A stretch of 64,000 nt of DNA, from the NCBI RefSeq assembly GCF_013141695.1, contig NZ_WHNY01000093.1, positions 1 through 64,000 on the forward strand. The letters run 5' to 3'. The position numbers and the translations under genes are program-made. Positions 1-7,918 of the stretch are shown here, in pieces (position 1 is the stretch's first letter; every line of letters starts with the position of its first letter). The DNA comes from Paenibacillus plantarum. Its GTDB lineage: Bacteria; Bacillota; Bacilli; Paenibacillales; NBRC-103111. The notes beneath the pieces are model-generated. The model was not told the origin of the DNA, ran no database searches, and was given only the letters and a program-made list of their open reading frames with translations.

Positions 1-66
1 TTTTACAGTTAATCGGCTCAAAGTGGGAAATACAGCAGAATTAGCTACATGAAATCCATTTATTTT
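1..66. repeat. Intergenic AT-rich repeat, locus A
   Basis: Non-coding stretch with words that recur elsewhere in the window: ACAGTTAAT at 5-13 and AAATCCATTTATT at 52-64. The second word recurs exactly at 10398-10410. The repeat is cut by the window edge, so its full extent is unknown. No gene is visible in 1-163 apart from this and the terminator that follows. Confidence 0.5.
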
Positions 67-122
67 AAATATCTCTAGTATGCGGGGGCGGATGGGGATG
101 CTGAAGCTCCTCCACCACCGAC

Positions 123-157
123 AAAAAAGCCGAGCCCCATCCCTAGGATGAAGCTCG
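123..157 (-). terminator. Rho-independent terminator of the permease pair
   Basis: On the minus strand an 11-bp stem with two G-U pairs (arms 132-142 and 146-156) closes a 3-nt loop and is followed by GGCTTTTTT. It lies just after the stop codon of the permease gene at 164, so the two-gene permease operon ends here and is not continued by an ATPase gene. Confidence 0.85.
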
Positions 158-163
158 ACTCTG

Positions 164-1120
164 TTACATCAGCTGACGTTCCTCGCCATAGCGGCGCTTG
201 AGCTGATTCAAGAAAAATTGCAATGAAAGGAATAACAACGCAAAGCTTGTCCCTGCGCTGAGAATAATCCAAGGGTGCAGCCGGATATATCGCGCGCCGT
301 AAGCGATCAGCGACAGCCATTCCCCAGAGGTGCTGATCGTGATCTGGAAGCCGGCTTCCTCGTCGCCAATCGTCTCGGTACCACCGAGCACGATATTGAA
401 AACGGCAAGCTGGCCCAGCAGGAACAGCACCTGCATGAACTCGCTTAAGAAGATGAACATCATTTCATTCCGCATCGAAGGGAATATGTGCCGAAGCGTC
501 CGATGCCAGAACGAACCGCCCATGAGGCGGGACGCTTCAATGAACATTTTGCCACTATAATAGCGTGTCCGATCTGCGATCTGATGTGCCAACGGGAACA
601 TCCCAATCAGTGTAATTAAGATAATAAAGGTGATGCTAAACAACAACTTGTTGTGCGGATCCGCTTTGGCCCCGAGATCGAGCCTTAGCCCGTAATACAT
701 CCCCGCCAGCGGTGGATAAAGGAAAATAAATGCCGGCACTGCGGCAACCGCCCACTGCAAGGAACGTAGAAGGCCTCTCCCCTTGCCCGTCATTCCGCTC
801 CATAATCCCCAAGGCAACGCCACCGCAAACCGAAGCAAAGTCAGACCGAGCGCCGTGCCTAGTGTGTACTTTAACCCATTCAATAATAAGCTGAGCATGT
901 CGAACCCACGGTGATCGGTACCAAGCAGGAAGGTGCTATTGGGAGCGTACGGCGGGATTGCGTACCTGGTTTTCCCGTCTTCTTGGTATTGGATCATGTT
1001 GATTTTGTCCTCTGGAGAGATTCCATGCGGCTTCAACCAAGACCCGAACACCATCACCAGCAGGAATAGCGCCATGAAAGCAATGGATATATAAAAGGCT
1101 GTAGAAGGACGCTTTCTCAT
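164..1120 (-). CDS. ABC transporter permease, OppC/DppC-like
   Basis: A 318-residue integral membrane protein of the binding-protein-dependent permease family. It has an N-terminal membrane segment (about residues 10-30) and an OppC-type extracytoplasmic stretch. The motif GTDHRGFDMLSLLLNG near residue 67 matches the GTD-x-x-GRD-type motif of DppC/OppC proteins. About five further membrane segments follow. The segment around residues 190-215 (EASRLMGGSFWHRTLRHIFP) is the cytoplasmic EAA-like loop that docks on the ATPase. It overlaps the upstream permease by 4 bp (ATGA), so the two are translationally coupled. The presumed role is one half of a peptide, nickel or similar solute importer. No substrate-binding protein or ATPase gene lies beside it, so the substrate is unknown. 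Confidence 0.85.
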   Translation of the reverse strand: MRKRPSTAFYISIAFMALFLLVMVFGSWLKPHGISPEDKINMIQYQEDGKTRYAIPPYAPNSTFLLGTDHRGFDMLSLLLNGLKYTLGTALGLTLLRFAVALPWGLWSGMTGKGRGLLRSLQWAVAAVPAFIFLYPPLAGMYYGLRLDLGAKADPHNKLLFSITFIILITLIGMFPLAHQIADRTRYYSGKMFIEASRLMGGSFWHRTLRHIFPSMRNEMMFIFLSEFMQVLFLLGQLAVFNIVLGGTETIGDEEAGFQITISTSGEWLSLIAYGARYIRLHPWIILSAGTSFALLFLSLQFFLNQLKRRYGEERQLM

Positions 1121-2193
1121 GGTCTAGCCACCTCCTCCGCACGAACCACGAACCGCTTCCGCAGCAGCGCATACAGGATATGAAAAGCCATGGCAACCAC
1201 ACCAAGCACCACACAGATCGCCGACATGGAAGTAATCCCCTGGTAGATCGGCAAAATGATGAAGCCACCTAAACCTCCAATGCCACAAATCGCCTCCGCA
1301 ACTGCCATACTAGCAAGGGCTAATGTCGTAGCTCTTGGCAAAATAGCCAACACATCCTCCATCACATTCCGCAGCACATGGAAAAAGAGCACCTCGCGCC
1401 GCGTCAGTCCTTTGGCCAGTGCAGTGACAACATAATCCTGCCCCAGCTCACGTACAATGGCGACACGCAGTGTCCCATAAATCGTAACCGACGGAATCAA
1501 CGCAATCGTAAGAAACGGAATGAGAAACGGCGTTCGGTCTCCCACTTGAACGATCAACAGTACATAATGACCGAGGAGCTTAGTCGCGTAAATCGCCGCC
1601 AATTGAATCAACACGATCAAGAAAAAGTCTGGTAATCCAACAAGCAGCGCATGAATACCATCCAGCACGACGCCAACCCGCCTTGATATGGACGCCCACA
1701 GAGCAACTAGCATACTGAGCAGGATGGCGAGCAGCAAGCCAGGTATGAAATAGGTGCAGGTTTTGAGCAGCATCTTAGGAATAGCCGTTGTCATCGCAAC
1801 TTCCTTACGCGTATAAGGATCACGATATTTCCCAAAATCGCCATGCAAGAAGCCTTTAAGCTGATCTTTGACGGTGTAACCATAATAGCGCCACGAAATG
1901 ATCGGCTTTTCTAGCGGAACGACCGAGGATCGCAGCACACCTTTGATCGTCATAGCCGTACCTTGGTACTCCCAGAACTTGCCGTAGGGGACTTCTATCA
2001 GACCACTTTTCTCATTCAAAATCTTACTGCCAGGCAGCATCTCACTTAGCTTCTGCATGCTAATACTGGCATTGACCGACACTTTGATCTGATCGGGCTG
2101 GACGGACAAGAACATCTGCCTAATATTACTCAGCAAAAAAATACCGATCAGCGTGATCGCACCCAGCAATAGCCATCGTCCTATTGACTTCAC
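1117..2193 (-). CDS. ABC transporter permease, OppB/DppB-like
   Basis: A 358-residue OppB-type permease: one N-terminal membrane helix (residues 7-25), an extracytoplasmic domain of about 100 residues, then about five helices. The EAA-like loop reads VTALAKGLTRREVLFFHVLRN (near 245-265). The start is GTG at 2193, set by AGAGGTGG six bases upstream. It is the first gene of a two-gene operon with the OppC-like permease, overlapping it by 4 bp. A perfect 17-bp palindrome lies 21-37 bp upstream of the start and may be an operator. The pair has no local ATPase or solute-binding partner, so it probably borrows these from a distant locus. Confidence 0.85.
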   Translation of the reverse strand: MKSIGRWLLLGAITLIGIFLLSNIRQMFLSVQPDQIKVSVNASISMQKLSEMLPGSKILNEKSGLIEVPYGKFWEYQGTAMTIKGVLRSSVVPLEKPIISWRYYGYTVKDQLKGFLHGDFGKYRDPYTRKEVAMTTAIPKMLLKTCTYFIPGLLLAILLSMLVALWASISRRVGVVLDGIHALLVGLPDFFLIVLIQLAAIYATKLLGHYVLLIVQVGDRTPFLIPFLTIALIPSVTIYGTLRVAIVRELGQDYVVTALAKGLTRREVLFFHVLRNVMEDVLAILPRATTLALASMAVAEAICGIGGLGGFIILPIYQGITSMSAICVVLGVVAMAFHILYALLRKRFVVRAEEVARP

Positions 2194-2213
2194 TCCGTGC
2201 CACCTCTTTTGTA

Positions 2214-2230
2214 ATTTACCTTAGGTAAAT
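2214..2230. promoter_or_regulatory. Perfect palindrome, candidate operator of the permease operon
   Basis: ATTTACCTTAGGTAAAT is an 8-1-8 perfect palindrome between the permease RBS and a minus-strand TACAAT (-10-like) element about 8 bp further upstream. This position would suit a repressor acting as a block just downstream of the transcription start. The binding factor is unknown; the core ACCTTAGGT resembles MerR-type or metalloregulator boxes, but this is only a visual likeness. Confidence 0.45.
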
Positions 2231-2290
2231 AATCATTGTATGGTCATAGTTTATCACGAAGGTTTTGGGCAGGACTAGTCTATTCTATTG

Positions 2291-2340
2291 AAAAAAGAAA
2301 AAGCCTCCGCCTCCCCTAACAAACAGGGAGGCGAAAGCTT
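2291..2340 (-). terminator. Terminator of the ABC exporter gene
   Basis: Minus-strand stem-loop with arms around GCTTTCGCCTCCC and GGGGAGGCGGAGGC, followed by TTTTTCTTTTTT, immediately after the exporter stop codon at 2342. Confidence 0.85.
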
Positions 2341-2341
2341 C

Positions 2342-4057
2342 CTAAGAACTGAACTGCGCCTGATGCAGGCGGCTGTACACACCGCCAACAGCGATGAGTT
2401 CCTCATGCGCGCCTTGCTCGGTGATGCCCTCTTCCGTCACAACGACGATGCGGTCCGCGTTCTTGATCGTCGCGAGTCGATGCGCAATGACGAGTGTCGT
2501 GCGGCCCTTCGACAGCTCCGCCAAGGACTGCTGGATCGCCGCTTCGGTCTCGGTATCCAGCGCCGATGTCGCCTCATCTAAGATGAGAATCGGCGGATTC
2601 TTCAAGAACATGCGCGCAATCGCGAGGCGCTGCTTCTGCCCGCCGGAGAGCTTGACGCCGCGCTCTCCGATGACCGTATCCAGTCCCTTCGGCTGGGACT
2701 GGATATAACTTTGCAGCTGCGCGCGCCGCGCAGCGTCCCAGATCTCCTCATCCGTCGCGCCTAGCTTGCCGTACGCAATGTTCTCCCGCATCGTGCCGGA
2801 GAACAGGAACACATCCTGCTGCACGATGCCGATTTGGCGGCGCAGCGATTCCAGCTCGATATGTCGAATATCGACACCGTCAATGGCGATGCTGCCCTCG
2901 CTGACATCGTAGAAACGAGGCAGCAGGGAGCAGATCGTCGTTTTGCCTGCGCCAGACGGGCCGACGAATGCAACAGTCTCCCCTGCACGAATGGAAAGGG
3001 AGATGTTATTCAAAACACGAGCTTCGTCCCCATACCCGAAGGACACGTTGTTGAATTTGATTTGGCCGTCGAGATGATCCACCTTCCGAGCATTCGGATG
3101 ATTGGCAACCTCCGGCTCGGTGTCGATAACCTCTACATAGCGTTTGAAGCCAGCAATCCCCTTCGGATAGCTCTCGATGACATTATTGATTTTCTGAATC
3201 GGGCCTAAGAATACATTCGTTAATAGAACAAAGGCAATAAACTCACCATAGCTAATTTGCTTATCGATAACAAACCACGTACCGCAGATCAGTACGAATA
3301 CCGTTACGGAACGCATTAAGATATAGCTTAAGGAAATGTTCCACGCCATGATTTTATAAGAAGCCAGCTTCGTCAATCGGAATCGGCCATTGTTCACCTC
3401 GAACAATTTCTTCTCATGAGCTTCGTTCGCGAACGCTTGTACGACACGAATACCGCCGATGTTATCTTCCACTCTTGCATTAATATCCGCGAGATCTCCC
3501 ATCATGCGACGGAAGGTTTTGGTCATTTTCTGATTAAAATACACCGCAATCCACAGCAGGAATGGCACAATAACGAACGTTAGCAGCGCTAGCTTCACAT
3601 TAATTTGCAGCATCAGCAGAAGTGCACCAATGAGCGTCATCACGGCAATGAACAGATCCTCCGGACCATGATGCGCGACCTCGCCGATTTCAAGCAAATC
3701 ATTCGACATCCGTGACATGAGTTGCCCTGTTTTGTTGTTGTCATAGAATCGGAAGCTCAGCTTCTGCAGATGCGTGAACAACTTTTTCCGCATATCCGTT
3801 TCAATGTTAATCCCCAGCATGTGACCCCAATATGTAACGACAAAGTTCAGCAGTGTGTTCAGCACATAGACGGCCAACAACCCCACGCACGCCCAAATAA
3901 TCCAAGCCCAATTCCCTGCAGGAAGCAATTTATCGATAACCTGATTGACGGCTAGCGGGAACCCAAGCTCCAGTAACCCAGCCACCACCGCACAAGTAAA
4001 ATCCAAAATAAATAAGTGCTTATAGGGCCGATAGTACGAAAAAAACCTTTTCAACAT
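2342..4057 (-). CDS. ABC exporter half-transporter (multidrug/lipid type)
   Basis: A 571-residue fused membrane-ATPase half-transporter of the LmrA/MsbA/BmrA class, presumed to work as a homodimer exporting hydrophobic compounds. The N-terminal domain has six membrane helices (about residues 15-300). The ATPase domain has Walker A GPSGAGKTT, signature LSGGQKQRLAIARM, Walker B ILILDEATSALD and the H-loop AHRLAT. The start is taken at ATG 4057, which has AAGGTGG nine bases upstream, rather than at an in-frame start 66 bp further out that lacks an RBS. A minus-strand TATAAT lies in the upstream region, overlapped by one arm of an inverted repeat (4122-4160), so a local repressor may control it. 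The substrate cannot be read from the sequence. Confidence 0.9.
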   Translation of the reverse strand: MLKRFFSYYRPYKHLFILDFTCAVVAGLLELGFPLAVNQVIDKLLPAGNWAWIIWACVGLLAVYVLNTLLNFVVTYWGHMLGINIETDMRKKLFTHLQKLSFRFYDNNKTGQLMSRMSNDLLEIGEVAHHGPEDLFIAVMTLIGALLLMLQINVKLALLTFVIVPFLLWIAVYFNQKMTKTFRRMMGDLADINARVEDNIGGIRVVQAFANEAHEKKLFEVNNGRFRLTKLASYKIMAWNISLSYILMRSVTVFVLICGTWFVIDKQISYGEFIAFVLLTNVFLGPIQKINNVIESYPKGIAGFKRYVEVIDTEPEVANHPNARKVDHLDGQIKFNNVSFGYGDEARVLNNISLSIRAGETVAFVGPSGAGKTTICSLLPRFYDVSEGSIAIDGVDIRHIELESLRRQIGIVQQDVFLFSGTMRENIAYGKLGATDEEIWDAARRAQLQSYIQSQPKGLDTVIGERGVKLSGGQKQRLAIARMFLKNPPILILDEATSALDTETEAAIQQSLAELSKGRTTLVIAHRLATIKNADRIVVVTEEGITEQGAHEELIAVGGVYSRLHQAQFSS

Positions 4058-4121
4058 GTGTCTATACCACCTTTCGTATCGTTGACAACCAACATGACTT
4101 CGAGCTTCTAACGGTTGCAAC

Positions 4122-4160
4122 ACTGCCTATTATACCTGAAATCCTCCACAAATAGGCAGT
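4122..4160. promoter_or_regulatory. Inverted repeat in the exporter/lipase divergent region
   Basis: Exact 10-bp arms ACTGCCTATT (4122-4131) and AATAGGCAGT (4151-4160) flank 19 bp. Read on the minus strand, a perfect TATAAT overlaps the downstream arm, so the repeat straddles the likely core promoter of the ABC exporter. The lipase gene reads away on the other strand, so one site could serve both. Confidence 0.45.
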
Positions 4161-4232
4161 TGTCGGAGGACATGTATCCAATATTTTCATATGAATAGGT
4201 ATATCATATCCTGGCTGTGGAGGCATGTCATC

Positions 4233-5015
4233 ATGTTCAACAACTCTATGGATACGCGAACTGCTCTTCGCCTCGCAGCGATGTGCGGCCAAAGCTATAC
4301 CCAACTGGAACAAGGTACGGAAGGCGTCATCTTACCCGCTGCCTATCGAATCGTGACTCCGTTTACGGCGAATTCTGCCTTTGGCGGGCGCGAGCTATTT
4401 GGCTTTATTGCAGAATCCGATAGTCAAATTGTGATTGTATTTCGAGGCACGTCCACCACATCGGACTGGATCTCGGATGCCATTGCCAGACAGACTGATT
4501 TTCCCTATGCCAAAGCAGGCGGTCTCGTACACCAAGGGTTTCTAGATATTTACGAATCCGCCCGTAAACAAATTGTAACGGCCATGAGCAAACTATCCTC
4601 TCACAAACAACTCTACCTCACGGGGCACAGCCTCGGTGGCTCGCTCGCCACGTTATGTGCTTCAGACTTGGCTACGAACACCAAGTTCAAAGATCCCTCC
4701 ATCTATACGTTCGGTTCGCCACGGGTAGGTAATACGACATTCGCAGGCCAGTTTAACCGCAAAACAGGTCCCCACTATCGCGTATATAATCGTAACGATA
4801 TGGTTCCTTCCCTGCCGCCGCTCGTTTACAAATCGCCTCGTACGGGTGACCTCTATCACTATATTCATGTAAAAAAGGCCGTTGAGCTCGACTTTCCAAC
4901 CGGATCATTCGCTGGTAATCATGCCGTTAGCAGCTATTTCACAGAACTGGCTAAGCTCGATCCGAAATATGCGAAGCTCCTCTGCGCCAAGACGCCGGGC
5001 TTCTGTCCGAATTGA
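4233..5015 (+). CDS. Lipase class 3 family protein
   Basis: A 260-residue alpha/beta-hydrolase of the class 3 (fungal-type triacylglycerol) lipase family. The nucleophile elbow LTGHSLGGSLA carries the catalytic serine, TFGSPRVGN is the conserved strand after it, the aspartate is in the YNRNDMVPSLPP segment, and a histidine lies near NHAVSSYF at the C-terminus. The start is ATG 4233 with GTGGAGG nine bases upstream; two in-frame ATGs (4191 and 4248) have poorer sites. There is no signal peptide, so the enzyme is probably cytoplasmic or exported without a classical signal. It is single-gene, divergent from the ABC exporter, and ends at a strong hairpin. Confidence 0.85.
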   Translation: MFNNSMDTRTALRLAAMCGQSYTQLEQGTEGVILPAAYRIVTPFTANSAFGGRELFGFIAESDSQIVIVFRGTSTTSDWISDAIARQTDFPYAKAGGLVHQGFLDIYESARKQIVTAMSKLSSHKQLYLTGHSLGGSLATLCASDLATNTKFKDPSIYTFGSPRVGNTTFAGQFNRKTGPHYRVYNRNDMVPSLPPLVYKSPRTGDLYHYIHVKKAVELDFPTGSFAGNHAVSSYFTELAKLDPKYAKLLCAKTPGFCPN

Positions 5016-5052
5016 AAGAGACTATGGGAAAGTCCCCATAGTCTCTTTTTTC
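5016..5052 (+). terminator. Terminator of the lipase gene
   Basis: A 12-bp perfect stem (AGAGACTATGGG / CCCATAGTCTCT) with a 5-nt loop is followed by TTTTTT. It directly follows the lipase stop and lies between convergent genes, so it may also stop the opposite strand. Confidence 0.9.
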
Positions 5053-5066
5053 ACCATATAAGTCTA

Positions 5067-5555
5067 TTAATGCTGCGCGGGGGCTTCTGCCGCATTCTCT
5101 TTTACAGCGAAATGCTTCTGAATCAACGAAATTTGACCTGAGTGAATACCTGTGTGGTACATCAATCTGCCAACTGCTTCCAGCGGTGTCGATGGGCCCA
5201 TTGGGGATTCAACTGGCACGCTCCAAGCCTCTTCAGGCAGGTTACGCATCGCTTCAATTAGAAAATCATTCGAAGCTGTCAGATCATCGACCAATTCTTG
5301 TAGGTTGGTGAACGCAGGTTTTACCTTCGGGCCATTCGGACCACCTGCTGTATACAGCTTAATACCTTCTGGAATTTTCACACCCAAAAACCAGTTAGCA
5401 AACATATATTCAACCTCAGCATTATGACGAAGCATATAGCCGATGGAAGCTGAACCCAATTCAAGGGTCAAATCAGCTTCAGGGAGCTTTTGGACTGTTT
5501 TATGAAAACGACCTTGGATCGCGTTCCAAATTGGCAATACGGTTTCAAAACTCAT
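5067..5555 (-). CDS. DinB-fold protein
   Basis: A 162-residue DinB/YfiT-like four-helix protein of the metal-binding superfamily. The histidine ligands appear in LRHNAEVEYMF (near residue 44) and YHTGIHSGQISLIQKHF near the C-terminus, the usual spacing for the three-histidine site. Members include thiol transferases (bacillithiol or mycothiol-dependent) and many proteins of unknown function, so a specific reaction is not assigned. RBS AAGGAG lies nine bases upstream of the ATG. It is followed on the same strand by nothing before the lipase terminator and preceded by the haem operon, from which it is separated by 53 bp containing short GGGATTCG-like repeats. Confidence 0.75.
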   Translation of the reverse strand: MSFETVLPIWNAIQGRFHKTVQKLPEADLTLELGSASIGYMLRHNAEVEYMFANWFLGVKIPEGIKLYTAGGPNGPKVKPAFTNLQELVDDLTASNDFLIEAMRNLPEEAWSVPVESPMGPSTPLEAVGRLMYHTGIHSGQISLIQKHFAVKENAAEAPAQH

Positions 5556-5608
5556 GTTTACGCACTCCTTCGGGATTCGGGATTCGAGATTTGGGTTTTG
5601 GGATCGTA

Positions 5609-6118
5609 CTAGGATGTTTTCGCTGGTTGGTGACCATCTCTAGCTACATGCTCAAACTTCGTCGCTGCCAAATCAATATCGTAGGCCTGACCAAAGCCAG
5701 CTACATAGCGGCCTTCCGTCGTCGTAAGCTCGAATAAGGAGAAGTCAAGCGTTTTCAATACATGAATCATTTGCTTACCAAAACGCTCACCGAACAGCTC
5801 GAAAATATCTTCTTTATCTTCATTCCCAATATTAGTTGCCGTACATACGAAACGAGCACGTTGTCTTGCAAATAGATTCTCTGTGGAAGCTTCATCTTCA
5901 ATTAACATCACATCAACCGAAGGGTTCTTCTCCATATAACGGAAGTGGTTCGCAATTCGGCTAATAAAGATATACAGCTTACCATCTTTCTTTACGAAAG
6001 GGGCATAGGATGTGAATGGTTTACCTTTATCATCTACCGTACTTAGCATTAACGTTTTCAAACCTTCGGAGAACTTCAAATACTGCTGCTTGCTGGTTTC
6101 CAGATCCTGTTGTTTCAT
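5609..6118 (-). CDS. HugZ-like haem-utilisation protein (PPOX split-barrel)
   Basis: A 169-residue protein of the pyridoxamine-phosphate-oxidase-like split-barrel superfamily, HugZ branch. Features seen are the strand pair MLSTVDDKGKPFTSYAPFV, the ISRIANHFRYMEKNP segment and the C-terminal FELTTTEGRYVAGFGQAYDI, which fits HugZ-type haem-binding proteins. HugZ proteins are linked to haem degradation or storage after uptake. It is the last gene of a four-gene operon: its ATG overlaps the TAA of the ATPase gene by one base (TAATG), with AGGAG nine bases upstream. Its place behind a haem-type ABC transporter is the main support for a haem role. An unrelated flavin-dependent oxidase remains possible. 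Confidence 0.75.
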   Translation of the reverse strand: MKQQDLETSKQQYLKFSEGLKTLMLSTVDDKGKPFTSYAPFVKKDGKLYIFISRIANHFRYMEKNPSVDVMLIEDEASTENLFARQRARFVCTATNIGNEDKEDIFELFGERFGKQMIHVLKTLDFSLFELTTTEGRYVAGFGQAYDIDLAATKFEHVARDGHQPAKTS

Positions 6119-6906
6119 TAGGACACGCTCCTACTTTTCTTTAGAATATGTATGCGGGGACCCGCACCGTGCTCGCCATATTGAATGTCAGTTTCTACCT
6201 CGTACACATGTCGGAGCAGATCGCTCGTCATCACATCGTTCGGCTTACCATATTGATAACGTTGTCCATTCTTCAGCACACAAATGTTATCGCTATACGC
6301 GCTGGCATGATTCAAATCATGCAGAACCATGACCACGGTAAGGTTAAGTTCACGATTTAACTTACGGACTAGCTCCAGTACATCCAATTGATGCGCGATG
6401 TCCAGGTAGGTTGTTGGTTCATCGAGCAGTAGTACTTTGGGACGCTGTGCCAATGCCATAGCAATCCAAGCACGCTGTGCCTCGCCACCGGATAACGAAT
6501 TTACAAGGCGATCCTTGTAACCCATCATGCCTGTTTGCTCTAATGCCCAGTTAATGATGTCGTAATCTTCGCCATTAAAGCGTTCAAACCACTTCTTGTG
6601 CGGCATCCGGCCGTAACCAACAAGCTCTTCAATCGTCATGTCGGCTGGGCTTGTGTTGGATTGACACAACATGCACATGATGCGCGATACCTGCTTCGTG
6701 CTGAGCGATTGCAACTCTTGCTGTGCAATGCAGACGCGACCGCTCTCACACGGGATGAGCCTGGACACACCTTTGAGAATCGTCGATTTCCCAGAACCAT
6801 TGGGTCCGATAATCGTAACGACTTCTCCTTCTTTCACATCCAGCGAGAAATCGTTGACGATTGTTCTTTCCCCATATCGAATCGTTAAGGACTGTACATC
6901 AAGCAC
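6118..6906 (-). CDS. Haem/iron-siderophore ABC transporter ATPase (HmuV/FepC-like)
   Basis: A 262-residue ATPase of the FepC/HmuV/BtuD class. Walker A is GPNGSGKST, the signature is NSLSGGEAQRAWIAMAL, Walker B is VLLLDEPTTYLD and the H-loop is VLHDLNHA, all typical for iron-complex importers. It overlaps the upstream permease by 8 bp and the downstream HugZ-like gene by 1 bp. It energises the FecCD-type permease encoded just upstream. Regulation is expected through the Fur boxes at the head of the operon. Confidence 0.85.
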   Translation of the reverse strand: MLDVQSLTIRYGERTIVNDFSLDVKEGEVVTIIGPNGSGKSTILKGVSRLIPCESGRVCIAQQELQSLSTKQVSRIMCMLCQSNTSPADMTIEELVGYGRMPHKKWFERFNGEDYDIINWALEQTGMMGYKDRLVNSLSGGEAQRAWIAMALAQRPKVLLLDEPTTYLDIAHQLDVLELVRKLNRELNLTVVMVLHDLNHASAYSDNICVLKNGQRYQYGKPNDVMTSDLLRHVYEVETDIQYGEHGAGPRIHILKKSRSVS

Positions 6907-7900
6907 GGGCGGATTCCCCCTTTCGCATCAGATACAGGAAGTAAGGACCCCCAACCATCGCCATAACAATGCCGGAGGGTATTTCTAAAGGAGCGAATAC
7001 CGTGCGTCCGAGCGTGTCTGCTATCAGCAGAACGAGCGCTCCAAGCACAACACTCAGCGGCAGCATAACGCGATAATCGGAACCAATCAGCATGCGTGCG
7101 ATGTGCGGGACGACAAGTCCTACGAACCCGACAAGCCCAACTGTCGATACCGAAATAGCAGCTAAGTAAACAGCAACGAAAGAAAGTGTGAAACGGATGC
7201 GCGTCAGGTTCTGACCTAAGTTATGTGCTGCCTGTTCGCCTAGTCGCAAGATATTCGCTTGGCGAATACACAGAAGCGCAGCTATCCATCCGATGAGGGA
7301 ATAAGGGAGAATTGTCGTAACACCATCCATTCCCTTACCAGACAAGCTGCCGTTCAACCATTGAAGTGCAGTCGGAAGCTTGTCGCTATATAGAATAGAG
7401 AGTAGTCCGATTACACCGCCGAAGACGGCATTAACGGCAACGCCGGATAGAATAACCCGAATTGGTGCAAAGCCTGTTTTTTTACTCCACGCCCATACAT
7501 AGACCATGATGGCAGCTACGGAGCCTCCAACGATGGCGGCTAGCGGGACTAAGGAGTACAAGGTAGGAAAGGCCAATAAAATAAGCAATACAGCAACCGC
7601 TGCACCACTCGAAACGCCAGTCAATCCAGGATCTGCAAGTGGATTGAGCAGGACAGCTTGGAGTAATGCACCGGAAGCTGCAAGATTGGCCCCGATTACT
7701 AGGGCTAGAAAAACCCTGGGGATACGAATATCCCACAGAATGGTTATATTGGACTCACTTCCATGACCAAAAACGGTGAGGAGGGTATCCATTGGTGAAA
7801 TACGGACGCTGCCCAGGCCGATGGAAAGCAATGTGCCCACGAGAAGCAGCACACATGCGATCCCTATATACGTGACTTTTCTTTTCTGCTTCTCGACCAC
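6899..7900 (-). CDS. FecCD-type haem/iron ABC permease
   Basis: A 333-residue permease of the BtuC/FecCD/HmuU family with about nine to ten membrane helices. Typical motifs are RIPRVFLALVIGANLAASGA near residue 60, NPLADPGLTGVSSGAA, and the C-terminal GFVGLVVPHIARMLIGSDYR, the conserved ATPase-contact region. The start is GTG 7900 with GGGGGA eight bases upstream. It is 18 bp downstream of the lipoprotein gene and overlaps the ATPase gene by 8 bp. With its neighbours it makes a complete uptake system. Confidence 0.9.
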   Translation of the reverse strand: MVEKQKRKVTYIGIACVLLLVGTLLSIGLGSVRISPMDTLLTVFGHGSESNITILWDIRIPRVFLALVIGANLAASGALLQAVLLNPLADPGLTGVSSGAAVAVLLILLAFPTLYSLVPLAAIVGGSVAAIMVYVWAWSKKTGFAPIRVILSGVAVNAVFGGVIGLLSILYSDKLPTALQWLNGSLSGKGMDGVTTILPYSLIGWIAALLCIRQANILRLGEQAAHNLGQNLTRIRFTLSFVAVYLAAISVSTVGLVGFVGLVVPHIARMLIGSDYRVMLPLSVVLGALVLLIADTLGRTVFAPLEIPSGIVMAMVGGPYFLYLMRKGESARA

Positions 7901-7918
7901 GAATGCATTCCCCCGTGC

